A DNA stretch of 64,000 nt from Sycon ciliatum (GCF_964019385.1 NC_088645.1:38280350-38344349); one strand, 5' to 3'; positions 8,057-17,402 are shown, numbered from the stretch's first letter. The notes: a model not told the origin generated them from the letters alone. Made by a program: numbers and translations.

Positions 8057-8501
8057 CGATACCAATGGATTTGTGTGAAATGCAGTGCTCTCTTGAGTGT
8101 AGGCAGGTTGCCTGCGAACGATTCAAGTATAATGAAGCTGCGTGAAGCGTCCTTCAAAATTTTGAATAACTTGTACGTCGATTTTCACAATCTTGAGCTT
8201 TCTGGAAGGCTCTATCCATAAGGAATGCATTTTCTGTAGACATGACGAGCATCAACGTAAAAGTACAGTGAGCAAAGCAAGCGTACACGCCAGGGTCATG
8301 TTCAGGATGTTGGGGACAATTTAGGCCAAATTTCATAATCGTAATATTTTGATGTGAACAGATTTTTTGGAGTCTTAGGTGCCTTAGGTTTCAAAATCTG
8401 AAATAAAAAAAGGTGGTCCCCATATCCGTTTTGTCAACTTCAGCCCCTTTTCCTCCCCTAATTTTTACGGACATTGCTGGGTGGTTGCACATTTTCTACT
8501 A

Positions 8502-9085
8502 CCGTACTGGCAATATATGTTGCCGCAGTGAGGCCATGAAGCGTTACATTGGCACATGTTTGCCGCACGCAGGGCGTTACATGCAAAGTCGCACAGGAGC
8601 CGTTACACAGGTTTCTATATTGCCGCAGTCCTTTTTTGCTATTGCCGCATCACTTTTTTGCTATTGCCGCATAATTTTTTTGCTTTTGCCGCATCATTTT
8701 TTCTTTTCATCCACATTGAAGGCACAGAAATTCAGTTGCTATCCAACTGTTACAAACCCGACGGCAAAGGGCGACAACGATATCAATAGAAGACTGTATA
8801 TTATTTTAACTATCAGAGTGATCTGTTCACAAAAAGATCATCAAAAGGAAAGTGACATAGGGGAAGAGCGCTTCCTCCAAAAACTACTTTTCACCACACG
8901 GTACACGTGCTTTCACAGCAAGTTTTCAGCCTTTTTTTGCAGTGCAAACTGCAATGAAAAGATCGCCGCACCCCGCCGGACGCGCGTTACGAACTCTACG
9001 AAAATTGGTCGCACTAGCCTGGTCGCGCGTTACGCCGCACCCCCCTGCGTTACGCGTTACGCGGCAAGATATATTGCCAGTACGG
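8502..9085. mobile_element. 584-bp MITE with TA target duplication
   Basis: Ends are inverted repeats (CCGTACTGGCAATATAT then G/C then TTGCCGC; 24 of 25 match), flanked by TA at 8500-8501 and 9086-9087. Unit B lacks it at 44889 and shows a single TA, so the boundaries are exact. The interior has several TTGCCGCA...TTTTTTGC units. No transposase is present. The TA duplication fits Tc1/mariner or a similar superfamily; the terminal sequence alone does not decide. Confidence 0.85.
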
Positions 9086-9560
9086 TATAATTGTTATCTT
9101 TATAATCTCTTGCAGAATTGCATTGAAACTTTCGGGAATACAAACCGACTCGGTTTGGATTGTAAAGAAAGTAGGAAAATGTCATTGGGACTAAGCACTC
9201 CACCGAAAATTGCAAAATGCAAAGCTGCCCTTTTCCTCAAAAAAGGAGAAAAGAAAGTAATTTCTCACAAGATTTCCAAAGTAATATTTTTTATGAAAAT
9301 GGGTTTATGGGATCCTTTCATGAAAAGCAACAGGTTTGCCAAATAAAAACAGGGTGTCCCCATATTCGTTGAGACAATAAACACTACTATTAAATGTGTC
9401 TTATTTTGATACTGTATGTTCAGGCATGCAAAGTGGCTCAATTTGATTGGTGAAAAAAGTAAAAACAACCTAGATATTCCTGTCTTTGTTTGGTAATGCC
9501 TCCTTAGCGATTTAAAAGCAAATATTAATGTAGTTGAGAAGAAGTAGCGACGACCCGGCC

Positions 9561-10180
9561 ATTATGGAATCCAATACACCACCACCGGTTTATAGATTTG
9601 CTCAGTCGGTAGAGCATGAGACTCTTAATCTCAGGCTCGTTTGCGCCAATGTTGAAACTACATTGTTGAACATTGTGACATAACAACTACATTATGGCAA
9701 GAGAGAGCTCGACTCAAGAGAGCGACGCAACGCAACGCAACAACTATTATGACTAGCGATTATTTGAAGAGAGTTGAGAGAGAAATTTGAAGAGAGGCAA
9801 CGCCATATATAGGGTCTGGGTAGCTATGGCAAACATGGGTGCACAAGTAGCTACCGAGGCCAACGGAACGAAAGGTGAGAATGACGTATGTGAGAATGAC
9901 GTGGTACGGGCGGAGGTACCTAACAGATTGATATTGACAATGACCCTCCAGACAGCTGTTTCGCTCCTCCTGAGCTCATCAGTGAAGGCATAATATTATG
10001 ATGTTGAATGAAAGAATAATAGGAATAGACTGATATTTATATTATGCTAAATTGTCTGCAGGGTCATTGTCAATATCAATCTATATACCGGAGTTGTCCT
10101 CGCTGTGGTGATGTTGATGTCAGTGCAGAGTTTGGATCGGCCAAAAGCGCAATGTGGTGGTGTGGTGAATTGGATTCCAT
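9561..10180. mobile_element. AATCCAAT foldback element, copy A
   Basis: Ends TTATGGAATCCAAT and ATTGGATTCCA are inverted, and the arms continue as 'TTGGCCGATCCAAACTCTGC'-like sequence on the right side (10110-10180). It corresponds to the cleaner copy at 45430-45785 in unit B. The left arm is shortened here, and the element has been split by the tRNA/LTR chimera at 9599-9925. Confidence 0.6.
9599..9925 (-). mobile_element. tRNA-Lys / solo-LTR chimera, GATT target duplication
   Basis: Two joined parts. 9600-9648 reads GCTCAGTCGGTAGAGCATGA, then GACTCTTAATCTCAGG (D-arm and CTT anticodon arm of tRNA-Lys), then directly TTGCGCCA; most of the T-arm is absent. After one A, the LTR (9650-9925) runs from TGTTGAAAC to CCTAACA. 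The block is flanked by GATT (9595-9598 and 9926-9929). Unit B (near 45538) has a single GATT and no insert, so both ends are certain. The LTR is a relative of the Gypsy LTR at 4665-5241 (same termini, shared GGGTAGCT...AGCTACC hairpin). A mature-tRNA CCA joined to an LTR is what plus-strand strong-stop DNA reading through the tRNA primer would look like. No protein-coding part is present. Confidence 0.85.
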
Positions 10181-10522
10181 CAGCAGGCGCGTAACGCCGT
10201 AAAGCAAAACTCGCAAACAAAGCAACTAGAGTTTGCCGCACTATGTCCGCAAAACCCCCAAATATAAGCAGGATAAAAAGTATCGCAAAGTGCCCGCGTT
10301 AAACGTAACCGCGTTCATCCGTGTTTCGATGAGTGCACTGTACAGTGTACTTGTACAATTATGTACTGAATAGGTTCATCACACATGTTTTCTACACGCT
10401 ATACTGTATATCAGTCTTGAACAGGATTGTACATGCAGACATTTTCGGCACCTTTGAAACCGTACAACAGCTGCGTGACCTGAGCGCGCGGGGGGGGGGG
10501 GGGGGGTTAGCCGAGTGTGAAG

Positions 10523-10922
10523 CTTCTCTCTTCCTGTCCGCGTCTCCCGCTTCTGGGCCGGTATGGCCCATGCTTCATGCGTGCTTGTTCCTGTTGTTGT
10601 TATGTCTACTGTGTCCTGCCCCTACTCCGGCTTTGGCCGTGACCACGATGTGTCGCCCCATTTTCTCCTTCATCCTTTCCTTTCTCTTTTTGCTAAAGCT
10701 TTCTTCTCGCCGTGACCACGATTTTTCTTCTTTTTCCCCTTTATTCTTCTTCTTTCCTTCTTTTCTCTTCTTCCTTTGCTGAGAGCCTTCTGTTCCCATG
10801 TATTTTCTTTTCATCTGTGTCCCCATTCCTGGGTTACTTGGACTTCATTCTATTCCTTGTCATTGGACATGTTCAGTCCGTTCGGTTTACGAATTCAAAT
10901 AAACACAACCAACCAACCAACC
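10523..10922 (+). mobile_element. LINE 3' end with (CCAA)n tail
   Basis: This segment is absent from unit B (junction near 46121). It ends 'CGAATTCAAATAAACA' followed by CAACCAACCAACCAACC. The AATTCAAATAAACA end is shared with the LINE ending at 17176, so both are 3' ends of one LINE family with different tails. A short AAG repeat flanks it (10520-10522, 10923-10925). Only 3' untranslated sequence is present. Confidence 0.65.
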
Positions 10923-11159
10923 AAGCAAGGAGCAGCAAGTACCAGTGTTTTAATGCTCCATGGTGTGAAGTGACTACACTGTGCTGTTTTTGTTCCAACT
11001 TGCTGCTCCCTGCTATTTGAGGAAAAGAAGCCATGTTTGTTTGCAAGGTGAAAACTATCGCAGCCTCCAGAAAAACCTTTTTAAGAAGCAGCCGATAGTA
11101 CATGTACATATAGTTCAAGATCAAAGGGAATGATGTACATGTACAACGTATACCCACAC

Positions 11160-11775
11160 AACAAAGGCAACAACTGCAAATCACCTTGTCAAATGTTACG
11201 CTAGGGGAAGTGGAAAGCACCAGATGCTTAGGAGTCGTTGTTGACAATAAGCTGTCCTTTGACCAACACATTAACAATGTCGTCCGGAAAGCCTCACGGA
11301 AGATCGGTGTACTGCGTCGATCTTTCCGCCAGATGAACCTGTTTGCCCGCCGTACTTTCGTTGTCGGTGTTATTCAGCCTGATCTAGAATATGCTCTCCC
11401 TGTTAACCTTTCGTTTATATCCGCTAAAAATAGAAACAAGCTAGCCTCACTCCACCGGCGCGCTGTACGAGTTGCTTGTGGCGCATCACCCCAAGCTAAT
11501 ATCACGCCACTTCTTCACCACCTCAATGTTTCCTCTTTCCAATATCGATCAGTATTTTTGTTCCTTGTATTCATTTTCCACTGTTACTGTATTAAGCCGG
11601 CTGTTTGCTTGCAGTCCCTCTTTCCCATCTGTACGTCTACCCGAACTACTTGCGGCTCTACAACTCATAACATGAGTATCAATCGCTATAGATCTATGTC
11701 TGGCTTTCTGTCCTTTTCAAGTAAATCGGCTCTTGTTTGGAATTATTTACCAGACGACCTGAGGTCCTGCACTAC
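11160..11775 (+). pseudogene. LINE reverse transcriptase, C-terminal region
   Basis: 'STRCLGVVVDNKLSFDQHIN' matches the conserved 'LGV-ID--L-W--HI' box just after the RT palm in CR1/L2/Jockey-type LINEs. 'KIGVLRRSFRQMN' and 'LHRRAVRVACG' follow. The last residues 'LPDDLRSCTT' are continued at 16931-17035 ('IADFRVKLAIWLKDSL', stop at 17033-17035). The catalytic palm is missing because of 5' truncation. The frame stays open across the whole fragment, so the truncated copy is relatively young. Confidence 0.8.
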
Positions 11776-11947
11776 TGTAACCGTTTGAAGGTATTCTTGG
11801 AAAAGACAATGCTTGCTCAAGGCAACACAACTGATATAGGGCACTTCGTGCCCTAAGGTGATAACGCGCGTGCTGACAGGATAGGGAAATGTGCAAGATA
11901 CAGAGCTAGAGGGCAGATAAGGTTAGCGCTAACAGGGAACTGTTACA
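11776..11947 (-). repeat. Chromovirus 3' LTR
   Basis: 172 bp, TGTAAC...GTTACA. Differs from the 5' LTR only at GGGAAATGTGC versus GGGAAAGGTGC. Confidence 0.92.
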
Positions 11948-11961
11948 CCATCCCTCCCTCC
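11948..11961 (-). other. Polypurine tract
   Basis: On the minus strand GGAGGGAGGGATGG lies immediately upstream of the 3' LTR, the expected plus-strand primer site. Confidence 0.8.
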
Positions 11962-12232
11962 TAAGCGAGGCACAGGTGCCTCCAGGGAGTCGAGGAATAT
12001 GTGGAAAGGGAATAATCAAAATGAAATCGTGTCAACCCAACAACGCTCATCTAATTGAAGCACCGTGCAAGGTAACCAAGGACAGTCAGGCGAGTGAAGA
12101 TAACGGAAATGGGGAAAATCTAAAACAGGAGGGGAATGGATTGCTTAACACAACAAGGATCAAGTGGGAATTCTCACGGTACACGTGCGATTGAATTTGA
12201 GCGAGTAACATTTCGCGGTAACCATAGTGTCA

Positions 12233-13072
12233 CTAACATGCCCTGGACGCCCTGTAACGCCTCAGAGCAACTATCGGCCTACCGGCCTCGTCCAGCAAGT
12301 TCTCTTCTGGCTCCCAGGTGGCTTCGTCGGCTGGGTACCCTTGCCACTTGACAAGGTACTGAGTCTGATGCCTTCGCTGGCGATCGTCAAGAATCTTCTC
12401 CACCAAGTATCTGGTCTGACCGTGCAAGTCGGTGAACGGTGGCGGGGGTGGCTGCCGCCTGCCGGGAATAGTATTCTGCTCATACCGGCGCAGAGCAGTG
12501 ACATTGAAGACAGGGTGGCACCGAATAGCGCTGGGTAGATCCAGCTGATAGGCGTTGGGTCCGATCTTCTTGATGATTGGGTAGGGCCCGAACCACTTAG
12601 GGCGTAGCTTCTGTGAAGGCTGATCCCGGGCTTCTGCGGTTGTTAGAAAATCCTTGTACACCAGCACCATGTCGCCAACCTTCAGGTTGCTGGGCACCCT
12701 TCCCCTGTCTGCATACTGAGCTTGTCTAGCCTGAGCGGCAATCATGGCGTCCTTTGCCAACTTGACGGCATCCGCCCGATCCTGGATCCAGTCTGGGGCA
12801 CTCCCTCCTCCCCTCCGTGCCAGGAAATCTGGTGGGGACTTGGGATTAAGTCCATAATTTAGATAAAACGGCGTGCTAGAAGTGGAAGACTGATATGAAC
12901 TATTAATTGCAAATTCGCAAAGAGGCAGAAGCTTGTCCCAATTATCTTGTTTGTGGTTAACAAACGCTCTAAGCACATCCTCAATTACTTTATTCATTCT
13001 CTCAGTCTGCCCATCGGTCTGTGGGTGATTGGCAGTACTAAACGACAAGGTGGTACCTAATTGATGAAACAA
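12233..13072 (-). CDS. pol: Chromovirus integrase C-terminal half and chromodomain
   Basis: 279 residues. Integrase core end 'STANHPQTDGQTERMNKVIE' with the catalytic Glu region, then the C-terminal DNA-binding part ('LKVGDMVLVYKDF', 'KWFGPYPIIKKIGPNAYQLD'). A chromodomain closes the protein: 'YLVEKILDDRQRRHQTQYLV' followed by 'KWQGYPADEATWEPEENLL'. Chromodomains bind methylated histone H3 and steer integration to heterochromatin; the aromatic cage candidates Tyr and Trp are present. Confidence 0.9.
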   Translation of the reverse strand: MFHQLGTTLSFSTANHPQTDGQTERMNKVIEDVLRAFVNHKQDNWDKLLPLCEFAINSSYQSSTSSTPFYLNYGLNPKSPPDFLARRGGGSAPDWIQDRADAVKLAKDAMIAAQARQAQYADRGRVPSNLKVGDMVLVYKDFLTTAEARDQPSQKLRPKWFGPYPIIKKIGPNAYQLDLPSAIRCHPVFNVTALRRYEQNTIPGRRQPPPPPFTDLHGQTRYLVEKILDDRQRRHQTQYLVKWQGYPADEATWEPEENLLDEAGRPIVALRRYRASRAC

Positions 13073-16008
13073 TTCCCGGAAAATTCAGAAGTAAATCTTG
13101 GGTCCCGATCACAAACAATAGTGGAACTCAAACCGTGTAATCTAAACACATTCTGGAGATACAAATCAGCAGAACCCTTAGCGTCAATTTTGGAAGTCGT
13201 GGGGACTAAATGGACACATTTTGTAAGCCGGTCAACAAATGTATAAATTGCATCAAAGCCCTGAGGGGTCTGGGGTAAGCCAACGATAAAGTCCATGGAA
13301 ATATCTTTCCAGGGGGTGTCTGGTACTGGGAGCGATTGCAGCAAACCGGATCTAGGCAACCCACCCTTAGTGCGCTGACATATGCCGCAAGACTTAAAAA
13401 ATTTCTTCACGTCAAGACCCATCTTGGGCCAATAGAAGAATTGACGAAGCCGGAAATATGTACGATCCCGTCCCTGATGGCCTGCCGTAACACAGTCGTG
13501 GTACTCCTGCAGGAGCTGAAGCCTTATTGCACACTTGGGTACACACAAGCGATTGTTTGGTGCTGCACGGAGGTATAGGTACCTGGACTCTTCATCCCAA
13601 TAGTACCGCTCGTGTAGATTATCAGAGGAATCGCCGCGCAGCCGCTGAATTATTGGGGAAAGCTGCTCGTCATTCTGATATGCTTCCGAAATCATCTCAG
13701 CAACCCTATCACTCAGTTCCAAAGCAAACTCAATCGTATTCAAATGGGGTGCTGGTAGGATGGGTGGGCAATCCTTTTCCTCAACTACATTGCCAATTGC
13801 TGACCCGCGCAGATCAGGGCGGCGGGATAACGCATCAGCCATATTTTCCTTGCCGGGTTTGTGATTAACTGTGAAGTCATAGTCTGCAAGAAATTCAACC
13901 CATCTAGCTTCGCGCTTAGTGAGATTGGCTTTTGTGCTCAAGTAGACTACGGCCATGCTGTCACTGAACACTTCAAAATGCTGGAATAGATAAATTCTCC
14001 AGGATCGCAGTGCAAACACCACCGCCAGGGTTTCGCGTTCTGCAGCAGTGTAATTTCGCTCCGCTTGTGACAGCTTACGACTGGCATATGCCACAGGATG
14101 CCAAGCACTATCGCTTTCCCCCTGTTGGAGAAGGACGCCTGCTATTGCAAAATCACTTGCGTCTGTTGCAACTCTGAAAGGCTTCTGCACGTTTGCTAGT
14201 TTCAACAGCGGTGCACTCAACAAGGCCTGTCTCAGGGATTCGAATGCATGCTGACGGGGGCCACTCCATTCGAACCTGGCATGTTTGCCAGTGATCTCCT
14301 CTAATGGCCGCGATATAGTAGAGTAGTGCTCAATAAATCTTCTAAAGTAGTTCGCAAAACCAAGGAACTGTCTCACCTCCGTAACTGTCGTCGGTGGCTG
14401 CCATTCCCTCACTGCTTTAAGCTTCTTTGGATCTGGAGCGATACATTCACCGTCGATGCGATGCCCTAGAAACAGAACATCCTTGACACCAAACTCACAT
14501 TTCGACTGCTTACAGAATAGCCTATTTTTCCGGAGCGTCTCAAGAACTGTCTGGATATGTTCAAGATGATCTTGCCAGGATTTGCTGAAGATAAGAATAT
14601 CATCCAGAAAAACTACCACAAACCGCCGTAAGTACGGTTGGAGAATACTGTTCATCAGTGACTGAAACGTGGCAGGGGCGTTAGTTAATCCAAAGCCCAT
14701 GACCCGGAACTGGAAATGACCGAAGGGAGTATTGATAGCCGTCTTAGGTACATCTTCCTGACGGATCCTAAGCTGATTGTATCCCGAGCGTAAATCCAGC
14801 TTACTGAAGTATGAGCTACCTTGAATGGTATCAAACAGGTCATCAATGTTTGGGAGGCAAGCTTTGTTTTTGATGGTGATCCTGTTCAAATTCCGCCAAT
14901 CACAAACCATGCGCAATGAGCCATCAGACTTTTTAACGAAAAAGACTGGGGCACCGTATGGCGACTTGCTGGGTTCGATGAAGCCCTTGCGGAGGAGTTC
15001 CGTGAGCTGGGCTTGCAATTCGTCCATCTCGGGTTTGGGGAGACGGTAGGCAGCCCGTGATGGAGGAACGGCACCCTCCTCAGTCACAATCTCATGGTCG
15101 ACATCCCTCTCTGGCGGAAGCTCGGTCGGCAGGTCGTCTGGAAAGATGTCCGAGTACCGCCGCAGAAGGTTAGCCAGTTGCTCTTGATGATCTGGGTGTT
15201 GTCTGGCGGCTGATGGCTTGCTGTCCTCCTCCTCGTCGTCAGTAGCGTTGACCCACGCCAGGATTCCCTGCGCGCCTTTCCTCAACTCGCGGCGAGCCTG
15301 AGAACCAGATATGAGCATGCTCTCAATTGGCGGCGACTCCTGACGCTCCGTATCACTATTTTGGCCGGAAGGGGGTTTAGCAACGAGCGGCTCTCCGTTC
15401 AGTTTGACTTCGTTGGTCTGAAAGTTGATATCCGGGTTGTGTCTGGTCAGCCATGGCTTGCCCAGGATAGCATCATAGCGGCTCAACGGAAAAACTGTGA
15501 AAGATTGGGTGTCGCTGAAGTCCTTCACGATAACCTTTACCGGACCGGTCCTCTGCAGTCCCGATGATGTTGATGAGCCATCAGCCAGGGTTACCTTCAG
15601 TGTTTCGTCCTTGCTCTCCGTAACAAGGCCGTTTCTTTGCACGAAAGCTTCCGATATGAAGTCGTGCGTCGATCCCGAGTCAATAAGCATAATTGCCCGG
15701 CGGCCGTTGATCCTGCCCTCAACACGGAGAAGGTCATGCTCCAAAGGAAGCTCCGTGTCTTGTAGTGCGATATCAACGTTGCTGACATGGGATTCCTGTT
15801 CGGCAACATCTTCCAAATCAGCTTTCAGCGTCGGTTCTTCCAGCTCTAGTACGCTGTAACGGTTGCGTATGTCAACCGGGTAACCGTTGGGTGCTTTCCG
15901 CTTGGTCGCCAGCGAGCGCACGCCATTTTTCACTGGCGACCAGCGTTTGGGTGTTGATTGCTGGGACAATCCCGAGCTAGGTGACCTGGCTTCCGACAAG
16001 CGAAGCAT
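13057..16008 (-). CDS. pol: Chromovirus Pol: protease, RT, RNase H, integrase N-terminal half
   Basis: 983 residues. Protease 'AIMLIDSGSTHDFISEAF' (Asp-Ser-Gly loop) near residue 105. RT: 'GSLRMVCDWRNLNRITIKN', 'SKLDLRSGYNQLRI', '[17 protein letters not shown]', 'VVFLDDILIFSKSWQDHL' (FLDD active site). RNase H: 'FRVATDASDFAIAGVLLQQ', 'AERNYTAAERETLAVVFALR'. Integrase: the zinc-binding HHCC region 'HDCVTAGHQGRDRTYFRLRQ' with 'CGICQRTKG', then the core starting 'WKDISMDFIVGLPQ'. It overlaps gag by about 80 bp in another frame, which fits programmed frameshifting or read-through as known in Ty3/Gypsy. Confidence 0.92.
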   Translation of the reverse strand: MLRLSEARSPSSGLSQQSTPKRWSPVKNGVRSLATKRKAPNGYPVDIRNRYSVLELEEPTLKADLEDVAEQESHVSNVDIALQDTELPLEHDLLRVEGRINGRRAIMLIDSGSTHDFISEAFVQRNGLVTESKDETLKVTLADGSSTSSGLQRTGPVKVIVKDFSDTQSFTVFPLSRYDAILGKPWLTRHNPDINFQTNEVKLNGEPLVAKPPSGQNSDTERQESPPIESMLISGSQARRELRKGAQGILAWVNATDDEEEDSKPSAARQHPDHQEQLANLLRRYSDIFPDDLPTELPPERDVDHEIVTEEGAVPPSRAAYRLPKPEMDELQAQLTELLRKGFIEPSKSPYGAPVFFVKKSDGSLRMVCDWRNLNRITIKNKACLPNIDDLFDTIQGSSYFSKLDLRSGYNQLRIRQEDVPKTAINTPFGHFQFRVMGFGLTNAPATFQSLMNSILQPYLRRFVVVFLDDILIFSKSWQDHLEHIQTVLETLRKNRLFCKQSKCEFGVKDVLFLGHRIDGECIAPDPKKLKAVREWQPPTTVTEVRQFLGFANYFRRFIEHYSTISRPLEEITGKHARFEWSGPRQHAFESLRQALLSAPLLKLANVQKPFRVATDASDFAIAGVLLQQGESDSAWHPVAYASRKLSQAERNYTAAERETLAVVFALRSWRIYLFQHFEVFSDSMAVVYLSTKANLTKREARWVEFLADYDFTVNHKPGKENMADALSRRPDLRGSAIGNVVEEKDCPPILPAPHLNTIEFALELSDRVAEMISEAYQNDEQLSPIIQRLRGDSSDNLHERYYWDEESRYLYLRAAPNNRLCVPKCAIRLQLLQEYHDCVTAGHQGRDRTYFRLRQFFYWPKMGLDVKKFFKSCGICQRTKGGLPRSGLLQSLPVPDTPWKDISMDFIVGLPQTPQGFDAIYTFVDRLTKCVHLVPTTSKIDAKGSADLYLQNVFRLHGLSSTIVCDRDPRFTSEFSGNCFIN

Positions 16009-16745
16009 CCACCCTGCCGACTCAGGTGACGCCTCTCCTCCGGTGTTAGCCTTTGGGGTCGTACGGGCTGACTTCGGTGCTGAATCGGGTTCGGCTGTTG
16101 GTCCGCCGTTTGCGCTGACCTGATCGCTTGGCTCAGATCAGTCGGGTGCTCTCGCAGCACCCGGGTCTTGACAGATGGGTGCAGTCCATTTACGAACAGC
16201 AGTCCTCGGGTCAGCTCGTCGATCTCAGGCACTTGTAGGCTTAGGCGCGAGAACTCGGTGACATAGCTCTCCAAGCTTGAGTGCTGCCTGACAGCGAAGA
16301 GATCCAGTCGCACCCGCTCTTGATGATGCAACGGACCGTATACCTTGGCGAGGGCTTCACGCAGCGCTGGCCACGTCGAGAACTCCACACCCGTATCCAA
16401 AGATGCGATGAGCCATAGCTTGGCGTTGCCGCTCAGGAAGCCCGCTGCGTAATCCACCATCACCGATGAGTCGGTGATTCCCAGTGACCGAATCGCCAGC
16501 TCAATGGAGAAAGCCCACTCTTTGAACTGCGAGGGCTTGCCATCGAGGATCGGCGGCTCCTTAGCGTGCCGAGGCTTCCCGGACGAATGAGCGGGCGGCA
16601 CAGGGAGCGGTTGTTGTCGGTTGCTCAGACGGGCGCTGACTTGGCGACTGGCTTCACGGACCTCGCTGGCCAACCTGAATAGCAATACAGAAAGAACAAG
16701 GATCGCCACGACAATGGCGAGCTCCAAGAACACCATGTTAACCAT
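15930..16745 (-). CDS. gag: Chromovirus Gag
   Basis: 271 residues. It starts 'MVNMVFLELAIVVAILVLSV', an unusual strongly hydrophobic N-terminal segment resembling a membrane anchor. The capsid-like region follows ('PPILDGKPSQFKEWAFSIEL', 'FSTWPALREALAKVYGPLHH') and a zinc knuckle 'CFACRKPGHLARDC' (C-x2-C-x4-H-x4-C). Its first ATG lies inside the tRNA-Met primer-binding site, so there is essentially no untranslated leader between the LTR and gag. Confidence 0.88.
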   Translation of the reverse strand: MVNMVFLELAIVVAILVLSVLLFRLASEVREASRQVSARLSNRQQPLPVPPAHSSGKPRHAKEPPILDGKPSQFKEWAFSIELAIRSLGITDSSVMVDYAAGFLSGNAKLWLIASLDTGVEFSTWPALREALAKVYGPLHHQERVRLDLFAVRQHSSLESYVTEFSRLSLQVPEIDELTRGLLFVNGLHPSVKTRVLREHPTDLSQAIRSAQTADQQPNPIQHRSQPVRPQRLTPEERRHLSRQGGCFACRKPGHLARDCPSNQHPNAGRQ

Positions 16746-16757
16746 CCTCCGCTACCA
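16740..16757 (-). other. Primer-binding site (initiator tRNA-Met)
   Basis: Minus strand TGGTAGCGGAGGATGGTT begins one base from the 5' LTR. It matches the complement of the metazoan initiator tRNA-Met 3' end at 17 of 18 positions (from general knowledge of that tRNA). The gag ATG (16745) is within it. Confidence 0.85.
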
Positions 16758-16758
16758 G

Positions 16759-16930
16759 TGTAACCGTTTGAAGGTATTCTTGGAAAAGACAATGCTTGCT
16801 CAAGGCAACACAACTGATATAGGGCACTTCGTGCCCTAAGGTGATAACGCGCGTGCTGACAGGATAGGGAAAGGTGCAAGATACAGAGCTAGAGGGCAGA
16901 TAAGGTTAGCGCTAACAGGGAACTGTTACA
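16759..16930 (-). repeat. Chromovirus 5' LTR
   Basis: 172 bp, TGTAAC...GTTACA, followed by the ACTAC target copy. Confidence 0.92.
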
Positions 16931-17402
16931 ACTACTATTGCAGATTTCCGCGTCAAATTGGCTATTTGGCTAAAAGACAGCTTAACTCTTAATCATTGTT
17001 GTGATTTGCTTTCAAGCAATGTGCATAATCAGTAACTTGATGTTGCTGTTTTTGTTTTTTTTTGTTTTTTTTGTTTTTTTTTGGTTTCCCGTTCTCGGGG
17101 CCTTCTATTCGGTACTCTTTGTAGTTGTACTTCTGTACTGTTGAGCTATCCGAATTCAAATAAACATTAAAAAAAAATACCATGGTATACAATGTAGTCT
17201 GCTGCATCAGACTCGTTTCTGAGTGCAGTTTACCGCGAAACTTCAAAACAAAAGCAGCTGGCTGAGCAAAAATCCTTGGCTGCAAAAATAAATATAGGAT
17301 GAATTTTGTACCCTATGTCACGTCACATGACCTTCCAAAGCACACTAAAAAGGGCTACGCTACGCCCCTGCATAAGTATCAACGTAATTGAAAGAAAAAG
17401 AT

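Larger units (their letters stand above)
6312..8130 (+). mobile_element. Penelope-like element with inverted terminal repeats
   Basis: Insertion into unit A; the uninterrupted site is seen in unit B near 44470-44535. The left ~120 bp (from about 6318, 'CAGGCAACCTGCCTACACTC') returns in inverted orientation at the right end (8016-8120, with its outer part at 7612-7648). The right repeat contains an extra ~370 bp (about 7649-8016). Between the repeats lies a PLE reading frame (RT palm to GIY-YIG). Both repeats contain a hammerhead-like core, as known for PLE terminal repeats. The copy is 5'-truncated, lacking the first half of RT. Confidence 0.8.
11776..16930 (-). mobile_element. Chromovirus (Ty3/Gypsy with chromodomain), young
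   Basis: Complete LTR-to-LTR element on the minus strand. The LTRs (11776-11947 and 16759-16930) are both 172 bp and differ at one position. The target duplication ACTAC is perfect (11771-11775 and 16931-16935). The primer-binding site matches initiator tRNA-Met, and the polypurine tract is next to the 3' LTR. Gag, protease, RT, RNase H, integrase and a C-terminal chromodomain are all recognisable. It looks almost whole, with about one break. With one difference in 172 bp it is the youngest LTR insertion in the window. Confidence 0.92.
11155..17176 (+). mobile_element. 5'-truncated LINE, split by a chromovirus
   Basis: Absent from unit B (junction near 46336). Flanked by ATACC (11150-11154 and 17177-17181). 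Begins inside the RT reading frame, ends with 'GAATTCAAATAAACATTA' and a poly-A tail. LINE material is 11155-11775 and 16936-17176; the chromovirus occupies 11776-16930 with its own 5-bp duplication. The frame resumes exactly after the chromovirus. Confidence 0.8.

Noticed and set aside
8413-9090. 225-codon plus frame across the TA MITE
   Set aside because: It runs from intron-like sequence through both ends of a MITE that is absent from unit B; Phe/Cys-rich low-complexity from T-runs.
9600-9648. Functional tRNA-Lys gene
   Set aside because: Acceptor 5' strand and T-arm are missing, CCA is present and is followed directly by an LTR; it is a reverse-transcribed copy.
10575-10826. Lys/Glu-rich minus frame
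   Set aside because: Complement of a pyrimidine-rich LINE 3' UTR.
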